Source of the DNA: JAOTYV01 sp041557595
GTDB lineage: Bacteria; Pseudomonadota; Alphaproteobacteria; UBA8366
Length of the DNA: 64,000 nucleotides
Direction of reading: 5' to 3'
NCBI GenBank assembly: GCA_041557595.1
Contig: JBFFGE010000003.1
Location: forward strand, 1 to 64,000
Shown: positions 35,910 to 44,470 of the stretch, one piece after another
Numbering within the stretch: position 1 is the first letter of the stretch
How the letters are laid out: every line of letters begins with the position of its first letter
Made by a program: the position numbers and the translations under genes
The notes under the pieces: model-generated
What the model saw: only the letters and a program-made list of their open reading frames with translations
What the model was told of the DNA's origin: nothing
The model's database searches: none

Positions 35910-37787
35910 TCAGTCGGAAGCGGCGTCTTTGGCCTTGTCGCCTTCATCTTTATCGGCTGCGGCCTTTTTGGCTTTTGGTTTCGCTTTGGCCTTGGTTTTC
36001 GGTGCGGCCTTTTTCTCGTCGGCCGTGTTATCGGCCGCGGTTTCTTCGGCGGCTTTTTCCGTCGCCGGAGCAGCCGACTCGCCGGCGTCCTGCTGGGCTT
36101 GATTCTCCCTCGATTTGAGGGCCGCGCCCAGGATGTCGCCAAGCGATGCGCCCGAATCGGAACTGCCGTACTCGGCCATCGCTTCTTTTTCTTCCTGCAC
36201 TTCGCGCGCCTTGATCGAGAGGCTCAGCTTCCGGCTCGACTTGTCGATCGCCAGGACCTTTGCGTCGACCTTTTCGCCCGCCGCGAACCGATCGGGCCGC
36301 TGCTCGGAGCGATCGGCGGACAGGTCCGATTTCCGGATAAAGCCATGCACGCCGTCATTGACCGAAACTTCGACGCCGTTGTCGACGATCGCGGTAATGG
36401 TGCAGGTGACGGTCGCGCCCTTCTTGATTTCGGCCATGCCGCTGGCAAACGGATCGTCGGAGAGTTGTTTGATACCGAGGCTGATGCGCTCCTTGTCGGT
36501 ATCGACATCGAGCACCTTGGCTTTGACCATCTGCCCTTTTTCGTAATCCGCGATTGCTTCCTCGCCGGATCGGCTCCAATCGATGTCGGAGAGATGCACC
36601 ATGCCGTCGATTTCGCCGGGAAGGCCGACGAACAGGCCGAATTCGGTGATATTCTTGATCTCGCCTTCGACCTCGGTGCCGACCGGGAACTGGTCGGAGA
36701 AGCCTTCCCACGGATTGCCCAGGCATTGCTTCAAGCCAAGGCTGATCCGGCGTTTCTGCGGATCGACGTCGAGGACCATGACCTCGACTTCCTGGCTCGT
36801 CGACACGATTTTGCCCGGATGGACGTTCTTTTTCGTCCAGCTCATTTCGGACACGTGCACGAGGCCTTCGATGCCGGATTCCAGTTCGACGAATGCGCCG
36901 TAATCGGTAATGTTGGTGACCCGGCCCTTCAGCTTCGTTCGGACCGGATACTTCGCCTCGACGCCGTCCCACGGGTCCGCCTCGAGCTGCTTCATGCCGA
37001 GGCTGATGCGCTGTGTCTCCGAATTGAAGCGGATCACCTGCACCTCGATGGTTTCACCGATCTGCAGCGCTTCCGACGGATGGTTTATGCGCCGCCAGGC
37101 GATATCGGTGACATGCAGCAGGCCGTCGACGCCGCCTAGGTCGATGAACGCGCCGTAATCGGTGATGTTCTTGACGACGCCCTTGAGCACCTGCCCTTCG
37201 CGCAGGTTCTCGATCAGTTCGGTGCGCTGTTCGGCGCGGCTCTCTTCGAGCACGGCGCGACGCGAAACGACGATATTGCCGCGGCTGCGGTCCATCTTGA
37301 GAATTTGAAAAGGCTGCGGCGTGCCCATCAGCGGCGTAACGTCGCGCACCGGGCGGATGTCGACCTGGCTGCCCGGCAGGAATGCAACGGCGCCCTGAAG
37401 ATCGACCGTGAAGCCACCCTTGACCCGACCGAAAATTGTCCCGGTGACACGGCTGGTGTCTTCGAAGGCTTTTTCCAATTCGACCCAGGCTTCCTCCCGG
37501 CGGGCTTTCTCCCGCGACAGCATCGCCTCGCCGTTCTTGCCTTCCATCCGTTCGAGGTACACCTCGACGGTGTCGCCCGCCTTGATTTCGGATTCCTGGC
37601 CCGGGCCAAAGAATTCCTTCAACGAAATCCGGCCTTCGGACTTCAGCCCTACATCGACCAGCGCGTAATCATTCTCGATCGCGATCACCATGCCCTTGAG
37701 CACGGTTCCCTCAAGGCCTTCATGCGCTCCAAGCGATTCGTTGAGCAGATCTTCGAAACTTTCGCGTTTTGCAGCGTCCGCTGACAT
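35910..37787 (-). CDS. rpsA: 30S ribosomal protein S1
   Basis: 625 residues from ATG 37787: six S1/OB repeats (repeated GxVxxxxxxGAFVxL patterns such as DYGAFIDLGGVDGLLHVTD and DYGAFVELESGIEGLVH), followed by a Lys/Ala-rich tail of about 60 residues. The N-terminal FEDLLNESL matches the 30S-anchoring segment. AAAGGA lies 12 bases upstream of this ATG; a TTG 12 bases earlier is in frame but less likely. Long S1 tails are common in alphaproteobacteria. Confidence 0.96.
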   Translation of the reverse strand: MSADAAKRESFEDLLNESLGAHEGLEGTVLKGMVIAIENDYALVDVGLKSEGRISLKEFFGPGQESEIKAGDTVEVYLERMEGKNGEAMLSREKARREEAWVELEKAFEDTSRVTGTIFGRVKGGFTVDLQGAVAFLPGSQVDIRPVRDVTPLMGTPQPFQILKMDRSRGNIVVSRRAVLEESRAEQRTELIENLREGQVLKGVVKNITDYGAFIDLGGVDGLLHVTDIAWRRINHPSEALQIGETIEVQVIRFNSETQRISLGMKQLEADPWDGVEAKYPVRTKLKGRVTNITDYGAFVELESGIEGLVHVSEMSWTKKNVHPGKIVSTSQEVEVMVLDVDPQKRRISLGLKQCLGNPWEGFSDQFPVGTEVEGEIKNITEFGLFVGLPGEIDGMVHLSDIDWSRSGEEAIADYEKGQMVKAKVLDVDTDKERISLGIKQLSDDPFASGMAEIKKGATVTCTITAIVDNGVEVSVNDGVHGFIRKSDLSADRSEQRPDRFAAGEKVDAKVLAIDKSSRKLSLSIKAREVQEEKEAMAEYGSSDSGASLGDILGAALKSRENQAQQDAGESAAPATEKAAEETAADNTADEKKAAPKTKAKAKPKAKKAAADKDEGDKAKDAASD

Positions 37788-37985
37788 AATGTTCAACAAT
37801 CCTTTCCGATAAAAATCAGAAACGTATGCCTGCCGGTTGTATCCGGCGGTCTTCGAGAGAGCCCTGGCCGCCGGCGCCCCATGCGCAGACGTTCACCACA
37901 CGACGGCTCTCGGCGTCGCTGTTCTGCAGGTAGTTCGGATTGCCGGATCACGGCAAAGGCTCGAACCGAGCCGGCCTGGGCGTTC

Positions 37986-38633
37986 CTATGGCGGCCCAAG
38001 CGCTTGCCGTTCTTCGACATACGCCAGCGCGGCGTCAAACGCCGCATCGGCGGTCATCTCGCTCGTATCGATGCGCTTTGCATCCTCGGCTGCGAGTAAT
38101 GGCGCAGCCGAACGGCTCGAGTCCCGAGCGTCTCGTTCCTTTAAGTCCTGCAGGACGCGCGAATATATACTGGTCTCACCGCGTTCAAGCAACTCCTTAT
38201 GGCGGCGCGCCGCGCGAACGTCGATGGCAGCGGTGACATAGAGTTTAACCTCGGCTTCCGGGCAAACGACCGTGCCGATGTCTCGGCCGTCGATTACCGC
38301 GCCGCCGCCGCCATTCGGCGGGTGCGTCGCAAAGGTCCGCTGAAAATCGAGCAAGGCCTCCCGGACTTCCAGAATCGCCGCCACCTTGGAGGCCGCGACG
38401 GCCGCGTCGTCGCCGGCGAGCGCCGCATCGTCAAGGTCCGAGGCGCGCAGCAACTTGGCCTTTTGCAGCGCGATTCCGGCATCTTCCGGATCGCCGCCAG
38501 CACGTAGCACGGCCAGCCCGACGGCCCGGTACAGCTTGCCGGAATCGAGGTGCGCATAGCCAAAATGGCCGGCCAACCGGCGCGCCAGGGTACCCTTGCC
38601 GGAGGCGGCGGGGCCGTCGATCGCGATGATCAC
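37986..38633 (-). CDS. cmk: Cytidylate kinase
   Basis: 215 residues. P-loop [46 protein letters not shown], and RRHKEL. Phosphorylates CMP/dCMP. Overlaps aroA by ATGA (38630-38633) and precedes rpsA by 198 bases that contain no gene. Confidence 0.96.
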   Translation of the reverse strand: MIIAIDGPAASGKGTLARRLAGHFGYAHLDSGKLYRAVGLAVLRAGGDPEDAGIALQKAKLLRASDLDDAALAGDDAAVAASKVAAILEVREALLDFQRTFATHPPNGGGGAVIDGRDIGTVVCPEAEVKLYVTAAIDVRAARRHKELLERGETSIYSRVLQDLKERDARDSSRSAAPLLAAEDAKRIDTSEMTADAAFDAALAYVEERQALGPP

Positions 38634-39973
38634 CCGTCACCCGCCGCAGCGGCAAGCGTGCCGCCGATGCCGCCGATCATCTCGGCAAATCCGGGAAAGC
38701 TGGTATCGATCGCCGTGCCGTCGTCGATGGTGACCGGGCGTTCGGCGGCGAGGCCGAGGATCAGGAAACTCATCGCAATACGGTGGTCGAAATGGGTGGC
38801 GACCGGCGTGTTGTTGCCGCCGCGCGGCCGGCCGTCGACGCCGGTTACGATCAGGTCGTCTTCACCGGCCGTGACCTCGACGCCGCAGGCGCCGAGCCCG
38901 TCGGCGATGGCGGCCAGGCGGTCGCTTTCCTTGACCCGCAATTCGGCAAGGCCGCGCATCACCGTGCGGCCCTTCGCGGCGGCGGCCGCCACCGCCAGGA
39001 TCGGGTACTCGTCAATCATCGCAGGCGCGCGTTCCGCCGGCACCTCGACGCCCACCAGCGGACCGTGCCGTGCGGTCAGATCGGCAACGGGCTCGCCGGC
39101 CAGATCGCGCCGGTTGGCGATCGTCAGGTCGGCGCCCATCTCCTGCAAGGTCTCGATCAGGCCGATGCGGCCGGGGTTCATGCCGACCGTCCGCACGGTT
39201 ACGGATGAGCCCGGCACCATCAGTGCGGCGACCAGGGGAAAAGCGGCGGAGCTGATATCGGCGGGAACGTCGATCGTCGCGGCGGTCAATTCCGGCTGGC
39301 CGGTGACGGTTATCCTGTTGCCGCCGTCCTGCAAGGGGACGACCGCGACCGATGCGCCGAAATGCCGCAGCATGCGCTCGGTATGGTCGCGGGTCGGACG
39401 TTCCTCGATCACCGTGGTTTCGCCCGGCGCGTTGAGGCCGGCCAACAGAACCGCCGACTTGACTTGCGCCGATGCGACCGGCGGCGTGTATTCGACCGGC
39501 ATGGCTTCTGCCGCACCGACCACCGTTAGCGGCAAGCGGCCGCCGTCGCGCGTCAAAATCGTCGCCCCGAAACCGCGCAACGGCGCCGCGACCCGTTCCA
39601 TCGGGCGCGATCGCAGCGAGTGGTCTCCGGTCATGACGCAGGTTATCGGATGACTGGCGAGGACGCCGAGCAGAAGCCGCGCCGCGGTTCCCGAATTGCC
39701 CATATCGAGAACGTCGTCGGGTTCGCTCAAACCGCCGATGCCGACGCCGTGGATGGTCCAGCAACCGGGGCCGGTCTGGGACGCCGCCGCGCCGAGGGCG
39801 CGAATCGCCGCAAGGGTGCGGAGGACATCTTCGCCTTCCAGCAGGCCGGCGACGCGCGTTTCGCCAACCGCGAGCGCGCCGATCAAGACGGCGCGGTGCG
39901 AAATGGACTTGTCGCCCGGTACGGGGCATTCGCCGGCCAATGCGCTGGCGGGGGATGCGATCATTGGCTGCAT
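38630..39973 (-). CDS. aroA: 3-phosphoshikimate 1-carboxyvinyltransferase (EPSP synthase)
   Basis: 447 residues from ATG 39973. [10 protein letters not shown] near the N-terminus, [16 protein letters not shown], RPMxRVAxPL region ([10 protein letters not shown]), LRVKESDR, and DHRIAMSF. Class I/II-like shikimate-pathway enzyme. The frame extends to 40015; ATG 39964 is also possible. Head of the aroA-cmk-rpsA-ihfB-lapA group. Confidence 0.96.
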   Translation of the reverse strand: MQPMIASPASALAGECPVPGDKSISHRAVLIGALAVGETRVAGLLEGEDVLRTLAAIRALGAAASQTGPGCWTIHGVGIGGLSEPDDVLDMGNSGTAARLLLGVLASHPITCVMTGDHSLRSRPMERVAAPLRGFGATILTRDGGRLPLTVVGAAEAMPVEYTPPVASAQVKSAVLLAGLNAPGETTVIEERPTRDHTERMLRHFGASVAVVPLQDGGNRITVTGQPELTAATIDVPADISSAAFPLVAALMVPGSSVTVRTVGMNPGRIGLIETLQEMGADLTIANRRDLAGEPVADLTARHGPLVGVEVPAERAPAMIDEYPILAVAAAAAKGRTVMRGLAELRVKESDRLAAIADGLGACGVEVTAGEDDLIVTGVDGRPRGGNNTPVATHFDHRIAMSFLILGLAAERPVTIDDGTAIDTSFPGFAEMIGGIGGTLAAAAGDG

Positions 39974-40150
39974 GCCATGGATTCCTTTGGCTCGATCCGG
40001 TGCAGTCTCTACCATAAAGCCGTTGCACCGTCATAGATTTGCGACATTCGCCGGCGCGACGGCCTGAAAAGACAAAAAGCCCTTGATAGATTGTAGAGAT
40101 CGTGGCAATTGGCACGCGCCTTCCAGCCGGCCAATTTTAAGGAGATTGCC

Positions 40151-40501
40151 GTGGCGAAACCGGAATGGGGAACCAAGCGCCTGTGTACGGGCTGTGGCGA
40201 CCGTTTCTATGATTTGCAACGCGATCCGATCGTGTGTCCGAAATGCGGTGTCGTTTTCGATCCCGAGCAGGTGACCCGTCTCAAACGGGCCCGCAACTCA
40301 CCGCCACCCGAGCCGAAGCCGAAGCCGGCAGTCGTAGCCGCCAATGACGACGCAGCCGCCGTTGTCGCGGACGACGATATCGATGATATCGATGACGACG
40401 ACGCCGATGATATAATTCCGGACGAGGATGATGATAGCAGTGACGATATTGACGAGTTGGTCGAAGGTGTCGAGGTCGTCAAGGAGAAACCCGACGAATA
40501 G
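40151..40501 (+). CDS. TIGR02300-type FYDLN acid domain protein
   Basis: 116 residues from GTG 40151 preceded by AAGGAG. N-terminal zinc-ribbon-like pair CTGC...CPKC with the family name motif RFYDLQRDP in place of FYDLN, then a Pro/Lys hinge and a very acidic C-terminus (runs such as DDDIDDIDDDDADD). Found only in alphaproteobacteria as far as I know; function unknown. Divergent from aroA. Confidence 0.88.
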   Translation: MAKPEWGTKRLCTGCGDRFYDLQRDPIVCPKCGVVFDPEQVTRLKRARNSPPPEPKPKPAVVAANDDAAAVVADDDIDDIDDDDADDIIPDEDDDSSDDIDELVEGVEVVKEKPDE

Positions 40502-40611
40502 ACGGCCCGTTCCCGGCAGGTGAATTTTCCCTTGCCTCCGGACGGCGCGTATTTATAACGGTCCCGTCCCACCAGGTGCCAAACCGGCCGCGGCGGGCGC
40601 GACCATTCCAT

Positions 40612-40687
<76 letters not shown>

Positions 40688-40794
40688 TCATTTCAATAGG
40701 TTGGGTGCGCTTAGCTGGGCCTCTGCCCTTTCAGTAAGCACATAGTAAGCACGTCTACCTAATTTCGCGACCAGTCGGAGAGGGGGTGCCCCCC

Positions 40795-40892
40795 CCCCTC
40801 GGCCTTCGCGTGGTTACGCTAGTTCCACCTCTCTAGCGGCCCCCAAAAACTCGCCGCTTTAGCGGAGCCGAAATACTCGGGAGTCCGCTTTC
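40795..40892 (+). repeat. 98-bp direct repeat, copy 1 (left of hsp20)
   Basis: Matches copy 2 (41564-41661) at 89 of 98 bases by eye with no gaps. The GC-rich part can fold around CTAGCGG/CCGCTTTAG and contains AAATACTCGGGAGTCCGC. The two copies flank the Hsp20 gene in the same orientation, 769 bases apart. Confidence 0.85.
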
Positions 40893-40955
40893 GCGTGTAT
40901 TACGTCCAGTCTTCCCCCAACATCGGGTACTGGGTCAGTTTGAAAATGGGCCGGG

Positions 40956-40986
40956 TTGACATATTCTGGCAGCTTGATCCCGATCA
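40956..40986 (+). promoter_or_regulatory. Possible heat-shock (RpoH-like) promoter for hsp20
   Basis: TTGACA at 40956-40961 and CCCGATCA at 40979-40986, spacing about 17, upstream of the Hsp20 gene. The -10 resembles the sigma-32 CCCCAT pattern, but the spacing is longer than typical. Tentative. Confidence 0.35.
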
Positions 40987-41053
40987 ACGCATAGACCTGT
41001 CCGGCGTTCCAATTTCCTTATCGTTGAACTTGATGTCTTGAACGGAGCCAAAG

Positions 41054-41473
41054 ATGGTCGAAAAGTCCCACACTGCTGGTTCGTGGCAAAATCTCTACGA
41101 GCCACTCCGCGCATTCGGTCAAACTGTCGCCGATTGGTTTGCACCGCGTTCCGACGCATCCGCGATGGAAGACTTCTACGAAATCAATGTCGAACTACCT
41201 GGTGTAAAAGCTGAAGACATTGATGTGTCGATGCATGACAACAGTCTCGTCGTTCGTGGTGAGAAGCGGTTCGAACGCGAGGAAAAGGGACGGACCTACT
41301 ACTTCTCTGAACGAGAGCACGGTTCTTTCCAGAGGACATTTCGGCTCCCGCCCGATGCGGACAGCGAAAAGATCGAAGCGACGTACAGTGACGGCGTTAT
41401 GTGCTTGAAGATTGCCAAGCGGGCATCATCGGCGGCGGCGGCGGGCAAAAAGATCAAGGTCCGCACTCCCTAG
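41054..41473 (+). CDS. Hsp20/alpha-crystallin small heat-shock protein
   Basis: 139 residues, ACD-type chaperone that holds unfolded proteins in oligomers. Seen: EINVELPGVKAEDIDVSMHDN, LVVRGEKRFEREEKG, FQRTFRLPPDADSEKIEATYSDGVMCLKIAKR, and a short C-terminal IKV motif (KKIKVRTP) of the I-x-I/V type. GGAG precedes ATG 41054. It is less GC-rich than its neighbours and is bracketed by the 98-bp direct repeats, suggesting a cassette acquired or moved as a unit. Confidence 0.94.
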   Translation: MVEKSHTAGSWQNLYEPLRAFGQTVADWFAPRSDASAMEDFYEINVELPGVKAEDIDVSMHDNSLVVRGEKRFEREEKGRTYYFSEREHGSFQRTFRLPPDADSEKIEATYSDGVMCLKIAKRASSAAAAGKKIKVRTP

Positions 41474-41782
41474 GTCAAGGAGTTGAGTTGCCACCTTTAG
41501 CCGGATCCAGGTCCTAAATTAAAAAACTGACAATCTGCGTCAAAGCAGCAATCCCTTTGGTTTCCCCTCGGCCTTCGCGGCGTTGCGCTTGTTTGCCCTC
41601 TCTAGCGGCCCCCAAATACTCGCCGCTCTAGCGGAGCCGAAATACTCGGGAGTCCGCTTTCTCCCGGATTAGGCGCGCGGCTGGCGTGTTGCCAGTGTGC
41701 GTTGCCGCGGACTTCCAGAGCCGGATCGTTCGGCATGATCTTCCTCAATGCGAGAAGATGATTTGTGATGGGATTATACCAA
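41474..41782. other. 309-base gap after hsp20
   Basis: Contains the second repeat copy (41564-41661) and then 120 bases in which I see no gene or clear signal before the small lipoprotein frame. Confidence 0.5.
41564..41661 (+). repeat. 98-bp direct repeat, copy 2 (right of hsp20)
   Basis: Second copy of the 98-bp unit, 91 percent identical to 40795-40892. It keeps the stem CTAGCGGC/GCCGCTCTAG and the AAATACTCGGGAGTCCGC end. No frame in it looks coding. Confidence 0.85.
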
Positions 41783-42040
41783 ATGCGTTGGTTTTCCCGT
41801 GCAATCGTATTGGGCTGTTTTTTGTTGCTAATGACGGCTTGCAGTCGAGATGAAAATCGAGACCGCTGGTGGCCTGCGCCTGACCCTCTCCCCTTTGATA
41901 TTGCCTTATTGTGCGGGGAAGCTGGACACATGGTCGCCGAATGGCAGCGGAGGCAGTATGAGGCGGACGTGAGGCGCGCGGGGTCGGCGATGGTACGCTG
42001 CGACCGTCAAGAATCTGCGGGAACGGGCCGGGCGGATTGA
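41783..42040 (+). CDS. Small predicted lipoprotein
   Basis: 85 residues from ATG 41783, not recognised. The N-terminus RWFSRAIVLGCFLLLMTACS is a lipoprotein signal with lipobox MTAC. The rest is short, charged, and has two further Cys. Starts at 41765/41768 are also in frame. It belongs to the accessory patch and may be a real but lineage-restricted gene or a decayed one. Confidence 0.4.
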   Translation: MRWFSRAIVLGCFLLLMTACSRDENRDRWWPAPDPLPFDIALLCGEAGHMVAEWQRRQYEADVRRAGSAMVRCDRQESAGTGRAD

Positions 42041-42077
42041 AAAGCGGCAGGAAGCGGCTTGAAAGTAGGAGGGCGGG

Positions 42078-42467
42078 ATGCGCGTGTTAATTGGAGCGAT
42101 GCTGGTCTATGTCGTCGCTTCAACGCCTGTATCTGCCGAAGAAAAGTCACTCGATGAGCGATTGCGGGAACGGCAGCAGGAACGAGAAAAGGCGAAAGAG
42201 GTCTTCTTCTGCACGGATACGAACGTTGCGGGCCTCGTGTGGGACAAGAAGAACCCGCAAGGTGACGGGCGAGTGCAAAAGTTTAACGGTTTTCGCTACA
42301 CCATGAGGATCAATTCAAAGACAGCGCGTTTGATGACAATCACCGCAGGCGGACGCGCAGGTCGAGAAGTTTCTCTCCAGCGGCGGTTCAAGCCGGCGTC
42401 GTGCAATCCGCCAAAAGAGGACAAGAATGCCGGCGCCAAAGAAAGCGGGAGCAACCCAGAACGGTAA
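42078..42467 (+). CDS. Exported protein of unknown function
   Basis: 129 residues. Signal peptide RVLIGAMLVYVVASTPVSA followed by a charged helix (ERLRERQQEREKAKE) and a small domain with two Cys (FFCTD, PASCNPP) that could form a disulfide. GGAGGGCGGG before ATG 42078 is a fair ribosome site. Its 3' third is antisense to the truncated membrane protein frame, so at most one of these overlapping parts is real coding; this protein looks the more intact. Confidence 0.5.
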   Translation: MRVLIGAMLVYVVASTPVSAEEKSLDERLRERQQEREKAKEVFFCTDTNVAGLVWDKKNPQGDGRVQKFNGFRYTMRINSKTARLMTITAGGRAGREVSLQRRFKPASCNPPKEDKNAGAKESGSNPER

Positions 42468-42968
42468 ATCGAGCCAGGCGAAGGGTGTCAGTAACAACGC
42501 CCATCCGGGCAAATACTGGCTGATCCAGATCCCGCGCGTAACGACGAAGCGCGGATGGGAAAAGGCGTCGGGTATGGGCGGCGCAGGCACGGTCAACTTG
42601 CCAAGAGCGAATGTCTCCGCCTGCATCATCGCGGCGTAGATATCGTCTGAAATTGGAAACCCCTGTAGCCAGAGTCCACCCACGAGCCATCCGACACCAG
42701 TGGCGAGCAAGGCCCATTTCCAGACGCCGAGCCGGCCGAACCGGTTGCCGACGCGCGCGACAAAGCCGGTGATATCCGGCGCGCTCTCCCATTTCCAGCA
42801 GGTCAGACCGCTAACGAGGAGGGCGAGGAGCGCAAACCCGGCGGTCCAGTGGGGCGAGAATGACGTTACGCCGACGACCCAGGGCGCCGCCAAACCGAGC
42901 AGCGCCAACGGGACAAGCCGAGCCAATTGCCGGACGATTGGCATTTGAGGAGGCATCACCATCTCCAA
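42315..42968 (-). pseudogene. Truncated polytopic membrane protein (N-terminal fragment)
   Basis: 217-residue frame with several hydrophobic helices (VPLALLGLAAPWVVGV, TAGFALLALLVSGL, ALLATGVGWLVGGLWLQG) and DDIYAAMMQAETFALGKLTVP, the sort of first periplasmic loop seen in ArnT/PMT-like membrane glycosyltransferases. The hydrophobic core ends near LVLFWRIARRRLE; the last 20 residues (RNFSTCASACGDCHQTRCL) look unrelated and are antisense to the exported-protein gene. A full family member would be 400-600 residues, so this is likely a 3'-deleted remnant with a junction near 42.4 kb. Confidence 0.5.
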
Positions 42969-43166
42969 ATGTGCGCTCCGACGCGGGTGTTGCCACCTCG
43001 CGGTCCACGAGGCCGGTTTCTGTGCATCTCCTTACCGGAAGCGCATTTCGGCGGCAACCAATGCGGGCTATGTGCCTCTTGCGTCGACGGCCGAGCACGC
43101 CAAAACTGCATATTGCCAAACAGCGGGCTCTTTCGGGGAAAATCGGTCGGCAATTTCGCTGGATCT

Positions 43167-44174
43167 TTACGGATGCGTAAAATCTTCCGCTAGATTATCG
43201 GCTCTTTTGCGACGTTCCCACGCCGCTGCGGTTTCGATGATTCCGCCCAGGTTCGCAATGCGCGGCTCCCAAGAGAGCAACCGCGCGGCACGGCGGGCAT
43301 CTGCGATTGCTTCGACCGGGTCGCCGGGGCGACGGCTGTCGACATGCCGCGGCACCGTCTTGCCTAACACTCGTTCGACCGCCGAAATGACGTCATAGAC
43401 GGAGTACCCTTTGCCGACGCCGAGGTTTATCGCCGTGGACTCTCCGCCGCTCAACAGATAGTCGAGCGTCGCGACATGCGCCTGGGCCAAATCGCTTACA
43501 TGGATGTAGTCACGAATCGCGGTGCCGTCCGGCGTGTCGTAATCGTCGCCGAAAACGGTTAGCGGCTTCGATAGGCCGAATGCGGCGCGAATGGCCAAGG
43601 GAACAAGATGCGTTTCCGGGTCGTGGCATTCGCCAAGCTCGCCATCCGGGTCGGCGCCGGCGGCATTGAAGTATCGCAGGGATGCCCAGCGAAGCCCGCA
43701 TGTCGCGCCGAAGTCTTCGATCATCCGTTCGCCGATGAGTTTGGAATACGCATAGGGATTCGTCGGACGGAGGCGATGGTTCTCGCGGATCGGCGTGGTC
43801 TCCGGATTGCCATAAATCGATGCGGTGCTCGAGAAAACCAGGGCGGAAACCTTCGCCTTTCGTATCGCTCGGAGCAGCGTGTGGGTCCCGAGCACATTGT
43901 TTTCATAGTATTTCTGTGGATTGGCGACCGAATCACCGGCATCGATATAGGCGGCGAAATGCATCACGGCGTCCGGTTTGTATTTTTGCAGAACCTCGGC
44001 CAATCGGGACGCGTCGCGCACATTCCCCTCTTCGAGCGCGCCCCATTTCACGAAGTCGCAGTCGCCGGATTCCAGGCTGTCATAAACGACAGGGTCGTGC
44101 GCCGCCCGTGCGAGCGCTTTGCATGTATGGCTACCGATATAGCCGGCGCCACCGGTTACGAGAACGCGTGCCAT
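43167..44174 (-). CDS. galE: UDP-glucose 4-epimerase
   Basis: 335 residues, short-chain dehydrogenase. N-terminal VTGGAGYIGSHTCKAL, catalytic YAYSKLIGERM, and substrate region RYFNAAGADPDGELGE. Interconverts UDP-Glc and UDP-Gal for exopolysaccharide or LPS. The 296 bases to fdsA hold only a short CGGGC/GCCCG hairpin (44451-44464) without a U run. Confidence 0.95.
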   Translation of the reverse strand: MARVLVTGGAGYIGSHTCKALARAAHDPVVYDSLESGDCDFVKWGALEEGNVRDASRLAEVLQKYKPDAVMHFAAYIDAGDSVANPQKYYENNVLGTHTLLRAIRKAKVSALVFSSTASIYGNPETTPIRENHRLRPTNPYAYSKLIGERMIEDFGATCGLRWASLRYFNAAGADPDGELGECHDPETHLVPLAIRAAFGLSKPLTVFGDDYDTPDGTAIRDYIHVSDLAQAHVATLDYLLSGGESTAINLGVGKGYSVYDVISAVERVLGKTVPRHVDSRRPGDPVEAIADARRAARLLSWEPRIANLGGIIETAAAWERRKRADNLAEDFTHP

Positions 44175-44470
44175 AGACCCTCACGACTGAAATTCGGTGG
44201 CTTGATCAGCCCAGGGATAGCAATAGTAAGATGTGCGGACCTGAAAAATACAGTGGGCTAAAGGTTTAGCCATCACGAGGGGCCAATTGCATCGCCGATG
44301 GATCGGACACCGCCCATACCCGGCATGGAGTCAATTCTTGATGGCGGTCCGGAATGACACCGTCACGCGCGCGGCGCGAAGGGTGGGCCATTCGGGCCGA
44401 GGCGGGTTCCCGGCTTGAATTTTCGGTAGGGGCGGTCGCGCGGGTCTAGCGGGCATCCGCCCGGTTCGAA

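Larger units (their letters stand above)
40688..41053. other. 366-base gene-free stretch after tRNA-Ala
   Basis: Holds a tandem AGTAAGCAC pair (40735-40758 area), a C10 run with a preceding G5 (about 40783-40798), the first 98-bp repeat copy, and the putative hsp20 promoter. No integrase gene or copy of the tRNA 3' end is visible. Confidence 0.6.

Noticed and set aside
42811..43119. Coding frame between the truncated membrane gene and galE
   Set aside because: Arg-rich low-complexity translation with no motif, ribosome site or plausible start.
44451..44464. Terminator after fdsA
   Set aside because: The CGGGC/GCCCG hairpin is only 5 bp and has no U tract on the minus strand.
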